From the NCBI GenBank assembly GCA_000708835.1, contig DF236977.1, positions 248,978-312,977 on the forward strand: a DNA stretch of 64,000 nt, read 5' to 3'. Made by a program: the position numbers and the translations under genes. The notes beneath the pieces are model-generated. The model saw nothing but the letters and a program-made list of their open reading frames with translations, was not told the origin of the DNA and searched no databases. Each line of letters starts with the position of its first letter. Position 1 is the first letter of the stretch. This document shows, piece after piece, positions 1 to 13,400 of the stretch. This stretch comes from Klebsormidium nitens (lineage: Eukaryota; Streptophyta; Klebsormidiophyceae; Klebsormidiales; Klebsormidiaceae).

Positions 1-12
1 CCCGGATCTCAC

Positions 13-3000
13 CTTGGCCAGCGTGTCTAGCTCGCCCGACGCCCATCGCTGCAGCATGTCGTTTCGGCGGACCTTTCCGCTGGTGGTCTTGGAGAGGGTC
101 TTGGGCGGAAGGATGTATACCCCGGCCACGGCCACTCCGGCCGTTCCGGCCACGGCGGCGCGGATCCGCCCGGGCAGCTCCGCGGGGCACCGCGCGGGGT
201 CACGCGCCTCCGCAATCAGCAGCACGCCCTCGGGCTGGCCCGGCTCACTGGGCGCCTGGGACAGAACGGACAAGGATTGAAGAAGTATCGACTCAATGAA
301 AGGACTGGTCTTAGAGAAGATAGAAGGGGCCGTTCTGCCTGAGTGCGCCATACGCCAGAAGCTTTCCTGGTAGCTTTACCAGGAAAGGTTAAAAGGAGGA
401 TTGAATTCAAGTCATCAGCAAATTCAAGTCATCAGCAGATCCTTCTGTGGCAGAAGCTAATGATCTTGTGATTTGCTTGTCAAATCAAAGCTCTGTGACT
501 TCCTGCAAACTCCGAAGTCTTATGTGGATGTCAAACCATCCTCGCAAATTTGAAGCGACCATCAAGACATGAAGATGCAAAACTTGACGACATCAAAGCT
601 GTTGAAGAATACCTTTCATTCAGTAGATCGAGCTTTCAGGTAGAAAGAAGGAAGTCGGAGTTGTTTATTAGGCGCCAACGTGCAAAAACAGGTGTGCAGA
701 CTGTGCGACAAAAAGTTTTGCAGCGCAATCTCATTGTTGTAGACCTCGACCAAGTTCTGCCATTCGGCATCTCACCTGGACCGCAACGATGCCCCCCGGG
801 CGGAGGAAAGTTTCTTCGGCGTCTTGGACGGCGCGCTCAATGTCTTGTGGGTACACGTTATGTCCTCGCACCACGAGCATGTCCTTGAGGCGTCCCGTCA
901 CGAACAATTGGCCTTCCACGATCTTGCCCAGGTCACCTATGCAAAGAAGAAAGCAAGTTAATGTGGCCCTTTAGGATCCCTCAAACGAGCGCTGTAGACA
1001 CAAGTCACGAGTCTCCGCCGAATAATTCTGAATATGAAGTCAGATCTTGAGTCCTCAAAGCTCCGACCCTGTTGTGAGGGGGCTTGGGGTTCATCAAGGC
1101 ACTGCAGAGTGAGAATCTTTCAGTTTTATAGGGGCCTCCAACAGTCTCCCACCGAGAGATATTTTTCTATCTCCAAGCTCTCTCAAAGTATTAAAATCAT
1201 CTGTAAAGTTTTCTTCTCTGATTATTTCAAGTTCTCACCAAAAGCGTAGATATCAGCAGCATGGTGATAGAATGTGTAAAGATCTCCTTCGAAACTCAAT
1301 CAAGAGCCGGCCCTTCTACGGGGAGGACAGGGACTGGTCTTTGTCGCGCGTCGAAGTGGAGAATCGTTTATGCGTCGGTTGCACGATACTTCAGCGTTCA
1401 AAAAAGACTCACCCGTTCTGAGGAAATTTCCTTCGAATGGATCTTCCTCCAGGCGCCCCCCGAACACCCTCTGCGTCTCTTCCGGCCGGTTCCAGTACCC
1501 CAGGCAGACACTCGGACTTCGCAGCCAAATCTCGCCTTCAGCGCCTTCCGCCGCCTCGAGGCACGTGGCAGGTTCCACAATTCTGACTTCAATGTCGTGT
1601 TCCGGCGGCTGCACGCGCCCGCAGCTCACCCGCCCGCTCTCGATGCGGCACGTGGCCCCCCACTGGGACGAAATGTACACCACGTGCTCTGCCATCCCGT
1701 AAGCGCACATGATCGCTGATGCTTTCAGGCCCGCGGGCGCGAACGTCGCCGCGAACCTCTGCAGAGTCTGGGGCCAGATGGGTTCCGCTCCGCAATCTAC
1801 CAGCCGAAGCGCGGAGAGGTCCAGCCTCGGGCCGCTGCTGTTGTGTTTGCGGGCCGCGAGGTCGAGCGCGAACGCCGGGGCGTGCGTGGCGGTCCCCCGA
1901 AACTTGGAGCAGGCTTGCATCCAGAGAGGGGGGTTCTGGATGAAGGCCAGCGGGGAGATGAGGAACACCGCCGCGCCTGAGACGGCGGGGCAGAGGGCGG
2001 ACGCGATGAGGCCCATGTCGTGCCAGAGGGGCAGCCACGAGACGCAGCGCGTGGCGTCGGACCAGACCGTGGTCATGACGCCCAGGTTGTGCATCAGGTT
2101 GGCGTGCCCCACCATGACCCCCTTCGGGTCGCCCGTGCTGCCCGAGGTGTACATCAGGAAGCACACGCCCCGCGCGGCGTCGCCGGACGGCTTGCCATAA
2201 CCGGGGGCCTCCTTGCTTCCCAACCCTTCCACCACACTGGACCCGTTTGCTTGGGGCTTCCCCTCGGGTTCTGGGAACGGGGAGAAGCTCGAAGTGGCTG
2301 AGGACTGTCCCCGCGGAACGGGGATTGTGCCACTTGAAAGCTCCCGCGCTTGAATTGTCGCATCGAGCGACCGGCCGTCTCCTTTCCAAGCCGGGACAGG
2401 CGCCCACTTGTCCGTTGCCACCCACTCTAGTTGCACCCCCGACTCCTCCCGCTTCTTCCACAGCCGCCCTACCGCTTGCGCCCGCTTTGCGAGGAGCACC
2501 TTGGCCGTCGTTAGCAGCAGCCCCGCACCACAGTCCCGGGCAATCAGCTCCAGCTTGGTCTGCCCTTCCTCGACCCGCTTCCGGCTCCCCCCGAGATCTA
2601 CCGGCGCCAACGGCACCGGAATGAACCCCCCGCGGATGCACCCGAAGAAGGCCTGGAGGAATTTCAAGGGCTGGTCGGGGGGGAACATCAGCAGGACCCG
2701 GTCGCCTCTGGTGGCGCCCTTAGTAGCGAGACGCCCCGCAACCTGGTCCGCAGCGCGATCCAGCTGGCCAAAGGTCAAGGCGGCTGCCACGTGGCACTTC
2801 GGGTCTACGTGGAGGTAGGCGACCTTGTCGGCGCGCACCCCCGCCTGGTGGCGCAGGTGGTGGTCCACGCTCGGCAGCAGCGGCGGCCGCCGCGCCTTCA
2901 CTTGCGCGCGGAGCTCCAGCTCCGCTTCCTCGACCGGCGGAAACAGCGGCACCGGCTTCTGAAGGTCCATAGCGCTCAGCCCGGGAGAGCGTTCCCGCTT

Positions 3001-6000
3001 CGCCAGACTTGGGCTCCTCTTGACGTTGGGCAGGGTTCCGGTTGCTGACGAAGAGACATCCACGGGGAGCGCAAAGTGGCTGGCCACGAGCTCCTCTGCT
3101 GCCGCGGCGGTGCACTCCGTGGACTCAAACGAGATGGCGCCCCCAATGTAGAAGACGGAACCCTTGCCCTGGATGTCGTTGTCGAAGCGGCGGACCCAGT
3201 CGCCGGCAGCAATCTCTGGAGAAAAGCGGATCCAATGATCAGATGCGAAGGAAGGGGAGAGCTCTGTCAGGATCCTTGATATCGCAAGCGACAGAAAATC
3301 TCTACAAGGTCTGCAGAAAATGTGATGAAGTAAAAGGCGCAACAAGGAAGACAATAAGACAAAAATCATCAAGGAGAGTCTCGTGAGACCTGTTCTTGGT
3401 CTCCGTGATAGCCACACAAGGCAGCGTCACCTACTGGAAAAGGAGCAAAAACAGCGGAGATAAACGATGGCTTTACCGTGACGACATCAACATAGATGAA
3501 CCGTAGTAAAAGCACGAAGTTCAGAATAAGACCAAGCGGTCGCACCTTCGGCCGGCAGCTGGTAGCAGTACCTCCACACTCGCTGCACGTGCACCTCGCC
3601 GATGGAGCCCTGCATTGCCGCCACGTCAGCACGTAGCAGTCTAATGACGTCATCCGCAGGTGCGTCAGCAGCTCCGTAGGACCAGAAAAGAAAGACGTCG
3701 CTCTGCGCGTGGTAGCGCTGGAAAGCGACGCAGTGGCCGATGGTGGCCGGGTCGGTGCAGTGATGCTCGATGAAGTAGGAGCCCTGGAAAAAGCGGTGCT
3801 CCCAGCCAGTCACGGTGGCGAGGGTGGTGTAGAACAGCCGGAACTGGGGCACCGCCAGCAAGGCTGCCTCGGCCGGATCCCAGGAAATGCAGCCTGAGAT
3901 CAGATCAAACTGACATCAGCAAGACATAACTAAGATGGAAATGATATACAACCATCTAGGGAATGCGCTCGAACAGGCAACTACCGAATTTGAGGGATGG
4001 GAACCTTGGAGAGTTACACGGCGGAAAAAAGACGAAGCTATTGAAGCTTCATGGATCTCCGGATCAAGCTATACGGACATGTATGTCGCCTTTGGCCATG
4101 TTTCAGAATCAAAAACTTTCAAGAATCTTAGAAGAAAGTTTAATATTTATGGGAGGCCTACGCATTCTCTTGCCAGAATCCTAACCAGAAGATTGATCAG
4201 ATCCGATCAGTTGCTGAACGCTTTCGAAGTTTCGAAGGAATCAATTAACTACGCTTTAAAAGGTTTTTGTGGGTTATCAGAGCTGCTCAAATCCAACTAC
4301 CGGAATGAAACTTTAAGAAACGACTATGACATAGAGGAACGACACAAACCTTCCGGCGGTGCGGCACCCATCCACGCGCTCCCAGTCACGATCGCCTTGT
4401 CAAACGTCCTCTGCTCGCCTCCCTCGAACACGACCTTGACGCCCTCGCCCTCGCTCCGCACCACCTCTCGAACTCCCTTGTGGCAGGTAACGCTCCCCAC
4501 GCTGGCGGCCATGCGCTCGAGCAGGTCCTGGTAGCCCGCCTTGAGGCGTTGCAGCGGCCCAATGGAGAACTGGACGAAGCGGTAGAAGTACGGCGCGGGG
4601 GCCTCCACCGGGTAACCGTATCCGGAGGCCGTGAACCCGAGAAGCGCCTGCTCGAGCTCCCCGGGGGAGACGCCCTTGGAGGCCAGCAGCTGCGTGATGC
4701 TCTGGGAGGCGGCCGGAGCGCCCTTGAGTGGGGCGAGCCAGGAAGAGGAGTCGGCCGCTCCTTCTGTAGCCTGGAGGGGATCGAGGGAAGCATTCATTGA
4801 GGTCGTGCCAAATCTCGTAACGTTAGCTAGCATAGGTCTTCTGAAAGTTCTGGGCTCCGAAGTAAGAGGTTCCATGATCTTTTCATACCGGTAGCTGATC
4901 TTGAACTGGAGAGCACGAATTTTAAAGCAGCTTTGCTTCCTATCCTCGTCCGTTTCATTTTCGTCAAGACTTTTCACGTTTCGTTTTCGTTCATCCTTCA
5001 GCAGACAATTCTCCAAGCACCAAGCGAGATTTCCATTACTAACGGACCGCCTCAAAATTCCTGGAAGTCAAAAGCGAAGTAATACTTAAACCCACCTCTT
5101 TCAAACCTTGGACCACTTTTCGTGCTTTCGTGGCTTGCCGCAGTAAGTCCTTGAAAGGCCGTACCGTACCGCCACCCTCGAGAGCAACGGCACCGCGGAT
5201 TCCGTCCCCGAGCGGCTGCCACTCGGCTCCAATCTCCGCAGCCAGCCGGAAGACAGTCGGGCTAACGCCCCGGGCCAGGAACTGGCCACCCAGGTCGAAC
5301 CAGAGTCCTCCCACTTCCATGCCCTGGCACTTGCCCCCCACTATCGCGTCTTTCTCGAAGACCGCCACGTTGGTGTAGCCCAGTGCTTTGAGCCGCAGCG
5401 CTGCCGTCAGGCCGCCGATCCCGGCCCCAATGACGGCGATTGAGGTGTTTGCAGCCCACCGGCGACGCAGCGCTGTATCTTTCCCATTTCTTCGCTCACT
5501 TGGATTGGCGGCGAGGGGTTTCTGCAGACTACCTTTGGTAGCAGGGTTCCCGCGACCGTCTGCCGAAGGTGGAGCAGCCCTTATGGTAGCGGGCGACGCT
5601 CGCGACTGTAGGCGCTGCTGAGCGGGGCCGTGCTTGGCCATCAGCTCCTGGAGGGCGGCGGGCAGCGGCTTCCCGGTCTGCACGCAGTGGAAGTGCTCGT
5701 ACACGACCGAGCGCATGTGCGCCAGGGACGCGGACTGCTTCCCGCTCGTTGCCAGGGGCATGCCCAAGCCCGGCGGCGCCAGCCAGGGGTTGAACCCCAT
5801 CTCCGAGCCGAAGCGCGCGCGCGCTCTGGGGTCGGGGTCCGTGAGGGCGGCATAGAGGCGCAGAAGCGCAAACGAAAGCCAGGGGCTAGAGGTCTCGTCC
5901 CAGACGCGCGTCGCGTCCAGGAGGCGGTCTCTCTCGGCAGACGAGGGAGGAGTAGGAGCCAGTTGGATCTACGCAGCAAACATGGGAAGAATTAAGAAGC

Positions 6001-8116
6001 AGTTCGCTGTCAGGCTGAACGAGCAGAACTTTCGGGAGAGGAGTTTCTTGTGATGAATTTCAAGAAGATCTTTGGATTAGAGAACGCTAAAAAGATCCTT
6101 ACAGAGCCGGGGCTGAGGGCCAAGCAGAGCAAAGGTTACGAAAGATGAACCAGATATCCTAGAATAATGCACTGTATCTTCTGATCAGGGGAAGAACGTC
6201 TAGCAAGCTTTTCGCTTGAAAGCCTGCCAAACAGTCTTCCTGGAGCGGGCACTCTGAGAACGTCATAGACACAGAAGTTTTTGACACACAGGTCCAGTAT
6301 CCGGAAGAGATCAATCTAGATCTGGGGTTTCATGTAATCCGCAAAAGGATGCAAACGGACAGAAGTTTGTTCGAGTGTATACAGTTCTGATTTCTGTTAA
6401 GTTTGCATCAAAGCAAAATAGCCCCTTCAAAGCTTTCCTTGTTGACGAGATGCGAGGCAATTCTCGAAGTAGAAATCATTTAGCAGTTGGGATGCGGCAC
6501 TTGAGCCGACTTTCTGCGGCTAACCTGCAGGAGGTACGTGTGGCCCCCGCCCAGCACTCTCTCCTGCAGTTCCTCGCCAAGGTAGTCTGGCGGGCGAGTG
6601 TCACCAGCCGCCCTGGGAAACGTCTCGGGAAAGCCCACACAGCTCCTTGGCTCTGCCGCATACTCGTCCAAAGCCCCCTTCTCCAGCACGGCCTCCGTCA
6701 CCAGGCGATACCGTGCGTAGAAGGCACCAGCGGGCAAGACATCACGCGCGCTCGATGCTGCTTCCAACGGCGAGCCGCCGTTGCTCTGCGCTCCTCCTCC
6801 TCGAGACGCCTTCAAGGCGTCTTTGTGAAGTGCTGAGGAGGAAGAGAGCGCGGAGGAGGCGGGTTGAAAGTCGAAGGCCACGCCCGTGGAGTAGCAGAGG
6901 TCTGTGTAGGAGCGGGGGGCGGAGTTGATCGAGCCCCAGACTGCTCGACGAAGGTGCGGTTCGGCCACGAGAAGAGCTTCCGCTTTGGGTGGAGACGACG
7001 TCACAATGTGCACAAAGGCCTGGGCAGCAACAAAACACTTCAGTTTGCAAGCAGTTAGAGAAGGGCAGTTGAACGATCCATTATCAGCCTCTTTACACGT
7101 GCTAGCAACTGCATCCTCCCAGATTCATCTCTCTCAGTTGATGCTTTCATGACGAAAGCTTAATCCCAGGTCCTGAGACCGCCACGTATCAATCAGCCTT
7201 GCTCTTCTTCCTTGAAATTTGTCTTCCAGATACAATATCCAAAGATCTTAGATCTTGCTTCAAGAAATGTCGAGGAAAGCAACGGTGATTTCTCTCCTAT
7301 CTCTGCGAGATACGAAGCAATACACACAAAAGCTCTCAGTCTCCTGAGCGCTTACAATCGACAATACTTATAAGCTTATCGAAAATTTTACATGTTACAG
7401 ACCAAAGATGATACGGAATACAGAACGTTGTGCCATTTCAGGAGGCAACAAAATAATCAATTGCTTAGTCTCAAGATACCTTTAACCTTATCCGTTTCGC
7501 GAAGCTTCTCTCCTGAGTCAAAATCAGCATGGGATTTCGGTTTCACATGAGCCGTAAGAGCTGAGGACGCAAGCTTTGATTCCGATTCAGTCACCTCCGC
7601 AGAGCCACCGAAGGGAAACCCAGCTGACCCAGTCGAAAGTACCAGGTCCCAGATTGGTGCCATGTCGTGGAGAGCTTCTTGGAGTTCCTGGCACGTGGCG
7701 AAAACCTTTCGCGCCGGCCTTCCTTCGTTAGGAGGGTTTGAAGGCCCCTCAGCAGCTTCTCCCGCTTGTGGACTTCCAACATCCTTCTGGTCATCCGAGT
7801 TACCCTTGTGAATCCAGGGACAGGATCCTTTAGCTGGCTTGAAGAGACGCAGAACCGCTCGACGGGTGTCCGACGCTGCTTCGTCTTCGCTCTTGGAACC
7901 GCTGTGGTAAAGAAGAGCGGGAAGTCTGGCCCCAGAGGGAAGGGACAGGTGAGTAGGGATTGCAGGGTCTGGTGAAACCGTCAATTCTCCCAACACAAAG
8001 TGCTTCGATACAGAAGAGCTCTTACTAGAGCGAATGAAGGATAGCATGGAGCAGGAATGGGCCATCAGCTTCGCAAAACCAGGCTCGATGCCAGCGAGCC
8101 GGGGATCTTGCTCCAT
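13..8116 (-). CDS. Multidomain enzyme: unknown N-terminal module, FAD amine-oxidase-like domain, fatty acyl-AMP ligase (3' end beyond window)
   Basis: Eight exons can be joined in phase: 7487-8116, 6525-7019, 5096-5968, 4350-4770, 3546-3893, 1413-3215, 776-936 and 13-255. They encode at least 1,658 aa, and the last exon ends at a donor near base 12, so the protein continues outside the window. Residues 1 to about 550 match no family I recognise. From about 550 an FAD-binding Rossmann motif (VIGAGIGGL) begins an amine-oxidase-like domain that ends near GKGSVFYIGGAISFE, about residue 945. The adenylation domain follows, with its P-loop YTSGSTGDPKG near residue 1280, TGDLGK built across an intron, GRLKDMLVVRG, and the C-terminal lysine motif SKTTSGKVRR. 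The ligase resembles fatty acyl-AMP ligases, which activate fatty acids with ATP and usually hand them to an acyl carrier protein, so such a domain may lie further on. The ATG at 8116 was chosen because the in-frame codon at 8131 is GTG. An upstream exon is possible. The oxidase substrate is unknown. Confidence 0.8.
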
Positions 8117-10415
8117 TGTTGCTGCCGCCACAGCCGTTTGCGGCCTGCATGAAGGAAGCTCGCGGTGAAGTTGCTGGACAGGGATTGCAGCAGACGAGTA
8201 GAGACGAAGTTGATCAAAAGTGAGGCGCTCCGGATTGAGGAAGCAAGATGGACTAAGTTGGGAGGTGCCTTCAGACGCCGATTCACAGCATCACCGTCAG
8301 GCTTGCTGGTCTTTCGAAGTAGAAAGTGGTTTGAGAGCCTTTTCGAGCTTTCAAGCTTTTGAGGAGCTCGTACTGGCCATGTCAGCCAGAGCACCCTATG
8401 AGATTAAATCCGAGAGGTCCTTAGGGTCATGCCTTTGACAATATGAGACTCGAGGGTTATGTCACCTGGCCTTCACGAAAATCCTTGAAAGATCCCAAAT
8501 GATCTGAAGCCCCAGATTCAAGCGATGAAGGATCGATGGATCAACGGGCCACTTAGACTTTGCTTAATTGCTGCTTTCCTGAATTAGGTTGTCCGAGGGA
8601 ATGCATAGGTATCCCGTAAAGCTCTGCAGGACTCAGCTGACACGTTCATACTCTGAGATAGGAGCCAGCGCTGTGGCAACAAGTGGCTATGGAATGATGG
8701 AATATTAGATCCTCCCATGTCGGTAAGTGCGAAGGTTCAAAAGGCAATAGTAAAAGTCTCTGTGTCTTCAAAATGCTTAATGTGCTTACTGGTAGCTAAA
8801 GGTGCTGAATTCATCTCCCTTGAAACCGTAGGACAGGTTGTTCAAAACTCCAATTCGTCTCCTCGAATGAAACTGTAGTATCTCATCTGGGAGCAAACCT
8901 CAATCCGTACTTGCATTTTCGTTGAAAGATGGCAATCCGACTCCAGCATCTTTCAATAACGTTGTGATTCTGAAACAATACACGCAGGTGCTCAGTAACA
9001 GCTTCGCGATCTCACATGACCTTGGATCTACGGGACGCTGTGGAGATAAGCCTCCTGCAGGATAGATAAGCATCCCTGCTTTCGCTCTATCGATGTAGAT
9101 ATACAAAATGCTATAGAGATGAGACTTCCTTCATAAGGAAAGAATGCCTTATTGCATTGGAAATTGGTTTCCCGGCTGATGGATATTCAATTCAATTACC
9201 GCATTCCATTCGACTTGACGGATGTTCATATCCCAGCAACTTTGTCCCTTTCCTGGTTCCCTGCATGGCGGCCCGCCTGAGTGGTCAAATATTGTAATGC
9301 AGGTCCATGATCACCTGCACTTAGAGTCCTCCTCTCGCAACGAGCATGGGCCTCTATAGTAGCAAGCTGCAAGACCGAAAAGTCGCCCGGCTGATGAAAG
9401 ACATCTAGAGCAAAGTCACTGGAAGCGCTGGGGTTCTGATCGAGTTCGGCCGTCCACAGAAAAACTGTTATGACGTCCCCGATAGCGTACGTACCTTTCA
9501 AGTACAATCGCAACGTCGAGCCAGACGCTGCATGAAGTTCCAACATTGTACGAAGGATTCAAGTGTCCAAGTGTATTATGATGCTCAATAACGGATACCT
9601 CGTCCTTGCTCCTGTGACTCACTTGAGCTTCGAGCTCCCAGGGGGTTTTTGCGGTCGCAACTTTTGAACCCTCGTCAAGCCCAATCTTGATTCCTTTCAG
9701 CCCCTGCAACAACTTATGTACGGAACAGCTTGGTGGTTCTCTCCAAGCTCCAGCTGACTACTTACTCGACTCATTGTTGTCGACTAGTCGATGAACTAAG
9801 TCGAGGTGCCAATAGAGTTTGAGTAGCAGAAAGGGGGACCATCATAAGAGTCATTGAGTCAGTACCGCATGATTCCCTTCCTATATTCAATTGTGTGATC
9901 CAGCAGCCACTAAGGGACGAACATAGGTACGTATTTGCCAGTGTTATCATACGCAAGGAACTCCTGGCCGAGTCGCTAGGCCAGTGCCCGAGCGCCTTGC
10001 TTCTCTCGCAAAATACTCAAGTTGCCCGTGCATAGTCCATCCGGGGTCCATCCTTAAGGACCGAAGCCAACACCTTGGACGGTTCCGACATATCCGGTCT
10101 TATGCTCAAAGTAATTAATGATCGCCTTTGCACAACAATGGGCAGCAGTGGCATCTGAAAACCAAGCGGACGAATTTCCATTCATGCAAAGTCTTTGTCG
10201 AGAAAGCATCCAATCTCGCTAGAAGGACATACCGCGCGCGCACCTGCACCTACGACTCTGACAACGTGCAGGCTCCTAGCACGAATTATCAGACCGTCTA
10301 GAATCTCTACTTCCTTGTGGCAGCAACTCTCCAAACTAGTAGTCAAAGGCGCTAGGTATTCATGGCGGAAATCTAATGGCGCGTGTGACGACCATGATAA
10401 AGCCGCTGATTGTTG
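8117..10415. other. Spacer between the megaenzyme gene and the Tubby gene
   Basis: This 2.3 kb holds the presumed promoter of the megaenzyme and the 3' untranslated region of the Tubby gene, both on the minus strand. The longest open frame is on the minus strand at 9226-9712. It has no recognisable domain, no clear splice partners and no codon bias like the neighbouring exons. I see no supported gene, RNA or mobile element. Confidence 0.5.
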
Positions 10416-13400
10416 TTACTCGCAAGCCAGCTTATTGTCCAGACTGGTCAAAGAGATTGCAAAAGCCTGCAAGAGAAAGGAAGACACTGTCCACAAAGAA
10501 GCGGGGCACTTGGATGGGGAATCTCGTTCCATACAGTTTTTATATCGACATCTTTCCCCTATGATTCTGACAGGAAGTGGACCCATGCATGTGCGAAAGC
10601 GATCCATTGACACTCTCAAAGCGCCTCTTATCTGGATCTTCATGGAACCGGAGGGTCCTTCTCGGCAGCAGTCGAGAGCGCGAGCAGGAAGACTACCAAC
10701 AGACTTCGTGTGGGCTTACCTGCAATGCTGACATCGGGTACTGATAATCCATTGTGAAAAAGTCGTTGCCCGCCTGCAAGATCAACGGGACGTGGGCTGT
10801 TGGTGGTTTTGGTATAACCCGTCATGGCTCGTGTCGACGAGCCGACCTTGATTTTCATTTGCTTGCAGTGCTTAGCCTTGGACGCTGACTATTGCCAGAT
10901 TTCCCTGGCAAAAGAGCGGCATCTACGCAGCCTAGATCGTCGAAACCGTAACACCGCTGAATAGTCTGAAACTCGCGGTATGTTTCCTAACAGGCCCCAC
11001 TTCGGACAAAAAGCAGAGAGGTAACAATTTGCCGTTTTTATTTCTTACTTCATTTTGAAACACACTGGAACTTGGGCGTGCGTCCAGCTTACCTTCCCAA
11101 ACTGCAGGATGATGGTCTCCTTGTCCGAATCAGTGACGAGCTGGAAATTCTTGACGGACGCATGGGTGACTCGCCCGTTGAAGTTGAGACAATATGCGCC
11201 CAACTGGCAAAGGACATTAAGGATCGGAGTTATGATGCGGCTCTGCTGCTCGATATAGGGTCCGCCTCGTGAAGTATGTTGATGATTCATCGTTCTTAAG
11301 GACCAGAAGACACCGGAGGGGGTAGCTTGAAAGGAGTGGGCGACTCTGATTCAAAAAATAGTCGCTGAAGAACGAACACGACAAGAAGAAAGTTGTGCAA
11401 GAACGCAAGAAGCACTGATCTGGCAACAAAGCTAAGGAAGACTGCGGTGGGCGCGCAATCCAGTGCGGAGGCGCGACCTGCGGTGCGCACATCTCGCTTG
11501 TACGACTAGGCCTGCTCACCTGCTCGTTCCACTTGGGCGGCTTGTTCCGCATGATGACCATCTTCTCCGACTCTTCCTTTTTGCGGAACTTCTCCAGAAT
11601 TGCCTGCAAAACATCATGCTATGAGCGATACCGCCTTTATGCGCACTCGTTTGAGACTTGCCGTATCATCTTGGGGGAGCTTGAAAGTGGACCGAAGCGG
11701 TCGACAAAGTACGTTAAGCTGTTCGCTTTTCACGCTGCCTTCGAATTACATTCGAGCAGGGGCAGATGGAGAGGGTCCGGTCAACGTTTACCTGGTCTTT
11801 TCGCTTTCCGTTGGCGTCGAAGGTACACCTGTGTTCGTTGGCGTCCAGCTTCGGGATGACCCCCGTCATCTTGCGCGGCCCGCGTGTCCCCATCACGTTG
11901 TACTGATACGTCACGCACCCCAACATCTCGCGCTCCGCTTGGCTGCTCGGAACGCTGCAACAGTCACAATTTGGAAGGAGCTTAACGGCATGCTTTAGTG
12001 TGGCAAAGCGCCCTAAAAGACCGTGAGTCAGACGGTCTCCGCGGGTGCCACAACGATTTCTCTCCGCTCTGCTCCGAAGTTTTCAAGCCCACCTGATGCT
12101 CGAGGGGTTCTGAGAGTAGCAGTCCGCGCCTTTGTCGTAGAACCAAAACTCCGTCCCCATGAAGTTGGCCCGAAGCTGCAGATAGGGAGGGCGGCATGAG
12201 AACCCCGCGGCAGGACAGCAGCCCTAGGCGAAAGAGCAGCCCACGTCGTCCATTCAACGGTCCGAAATAAGCACCTTGCCAAAATTCTTCGTGGGCAAGT
12301 TGAAAGCGCCAGGAGCTGACCGGACGAGCCCGCTAAGAGGAGAACGCCTGCTTCGCGGTAGCACCTGTCCCAACGTCGGGGCATTGCTCCGTTCTCACCT
12401 TTCCGAAGTAGTTTGCGCTGCTTTGGTTGAAGTCATCCCGGTCAAGAGAGATGACGTAGTTGCTGCAAGGAAGGAACTCGATCTCTTTCAGAAACCTTTT
12501 CGCCAACAGCGTCCGTCTCAGCTAGAGTCTGGGCTTTTGATTGCCAACAGATGCTCCTATACAAAAAGCGTTTTCAGAGAATCAGAAAACACACAACGAT
12601 GCGGACTCGTTCTTCGCAGACTTTTGCAATGACCGGCCTGACGCGCTCACCTTGTTTTTGCTTTCGGCTCATTCTTTGCGCAAAGGAGAAACCGATCGCC
12701 CTCCGTGAGACACAACACAAAGACTGGATGTCCACTTTTCTTCCCTTTCTCCCTCCGAATATGGCACTGTACGGGTTTGTCACGTGGCCCAGGCTGCAGT
12801 CCATGATAGTAGGGATGAATATTTTTGGATTTGATTATTGCTTCCGACGTCTCCATACACGCTAGAGTCGAGTGCTGACCGTTTATTAAAAGCTGTGGAG
12901 AATATCTAGTGGGCTTCTTTCGCGTAAAACCGGATTCCCCCTGTCCTGTGCATTTGATCTGCTCATCGTCATCTGAAAACTCAAGTAGCACATCCTGCTT
13001 GGCCTGAAAATACCCACGAAGTCTTTCTGCTCTGTTTCAAAGCGGCTCTCAGACTTGGTAACCACAAATGGAAACGGTCCTCACCTGCATGAGGAAGGCC
13101 CGCACGTCGCTCAGGTCCACTGCTCCCGAGGGAGTTGAGGCGATCCCAACCGTTGGGCTGATCGGCTCGTACACCTGCACCCAAAGCAGGGTAAGAAGTT
13201 CCCGTGCTAGTTTGTAAATTGCTTGAGTTCGGAGATGGAGTCATTGTTTGGCCAAGATCCTCCTGATCCAGGCCTCGAGATGGACAGTAACAACCAGCCT
13301 TGTGAAGGTTTTTGACCTAGGACCCTCGTCAAGCGCTTGCCAAAGCCGTTTCAATTCATTGACGATCTTGCTGATGTGCAACAGCTTACCGACTCGATCC

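Noticed and set aside
1589-2641. 350-codon minus-strand frame overlapping the ligase exon
   Set aside because: It is a shifted-frame shadow of the GC-rich adenylation-domain exon 1413-3215; its Arg/Gly/Ala-rich translation has no motif while the other frame carries the FAAL signature.
9226-9712. Possible minus-strand gene with GTYAIGDVITVFLW-like sequence
   Set aside because: Two overlapping short frames without recognisable domain, splice partners or GC-rich codon use.
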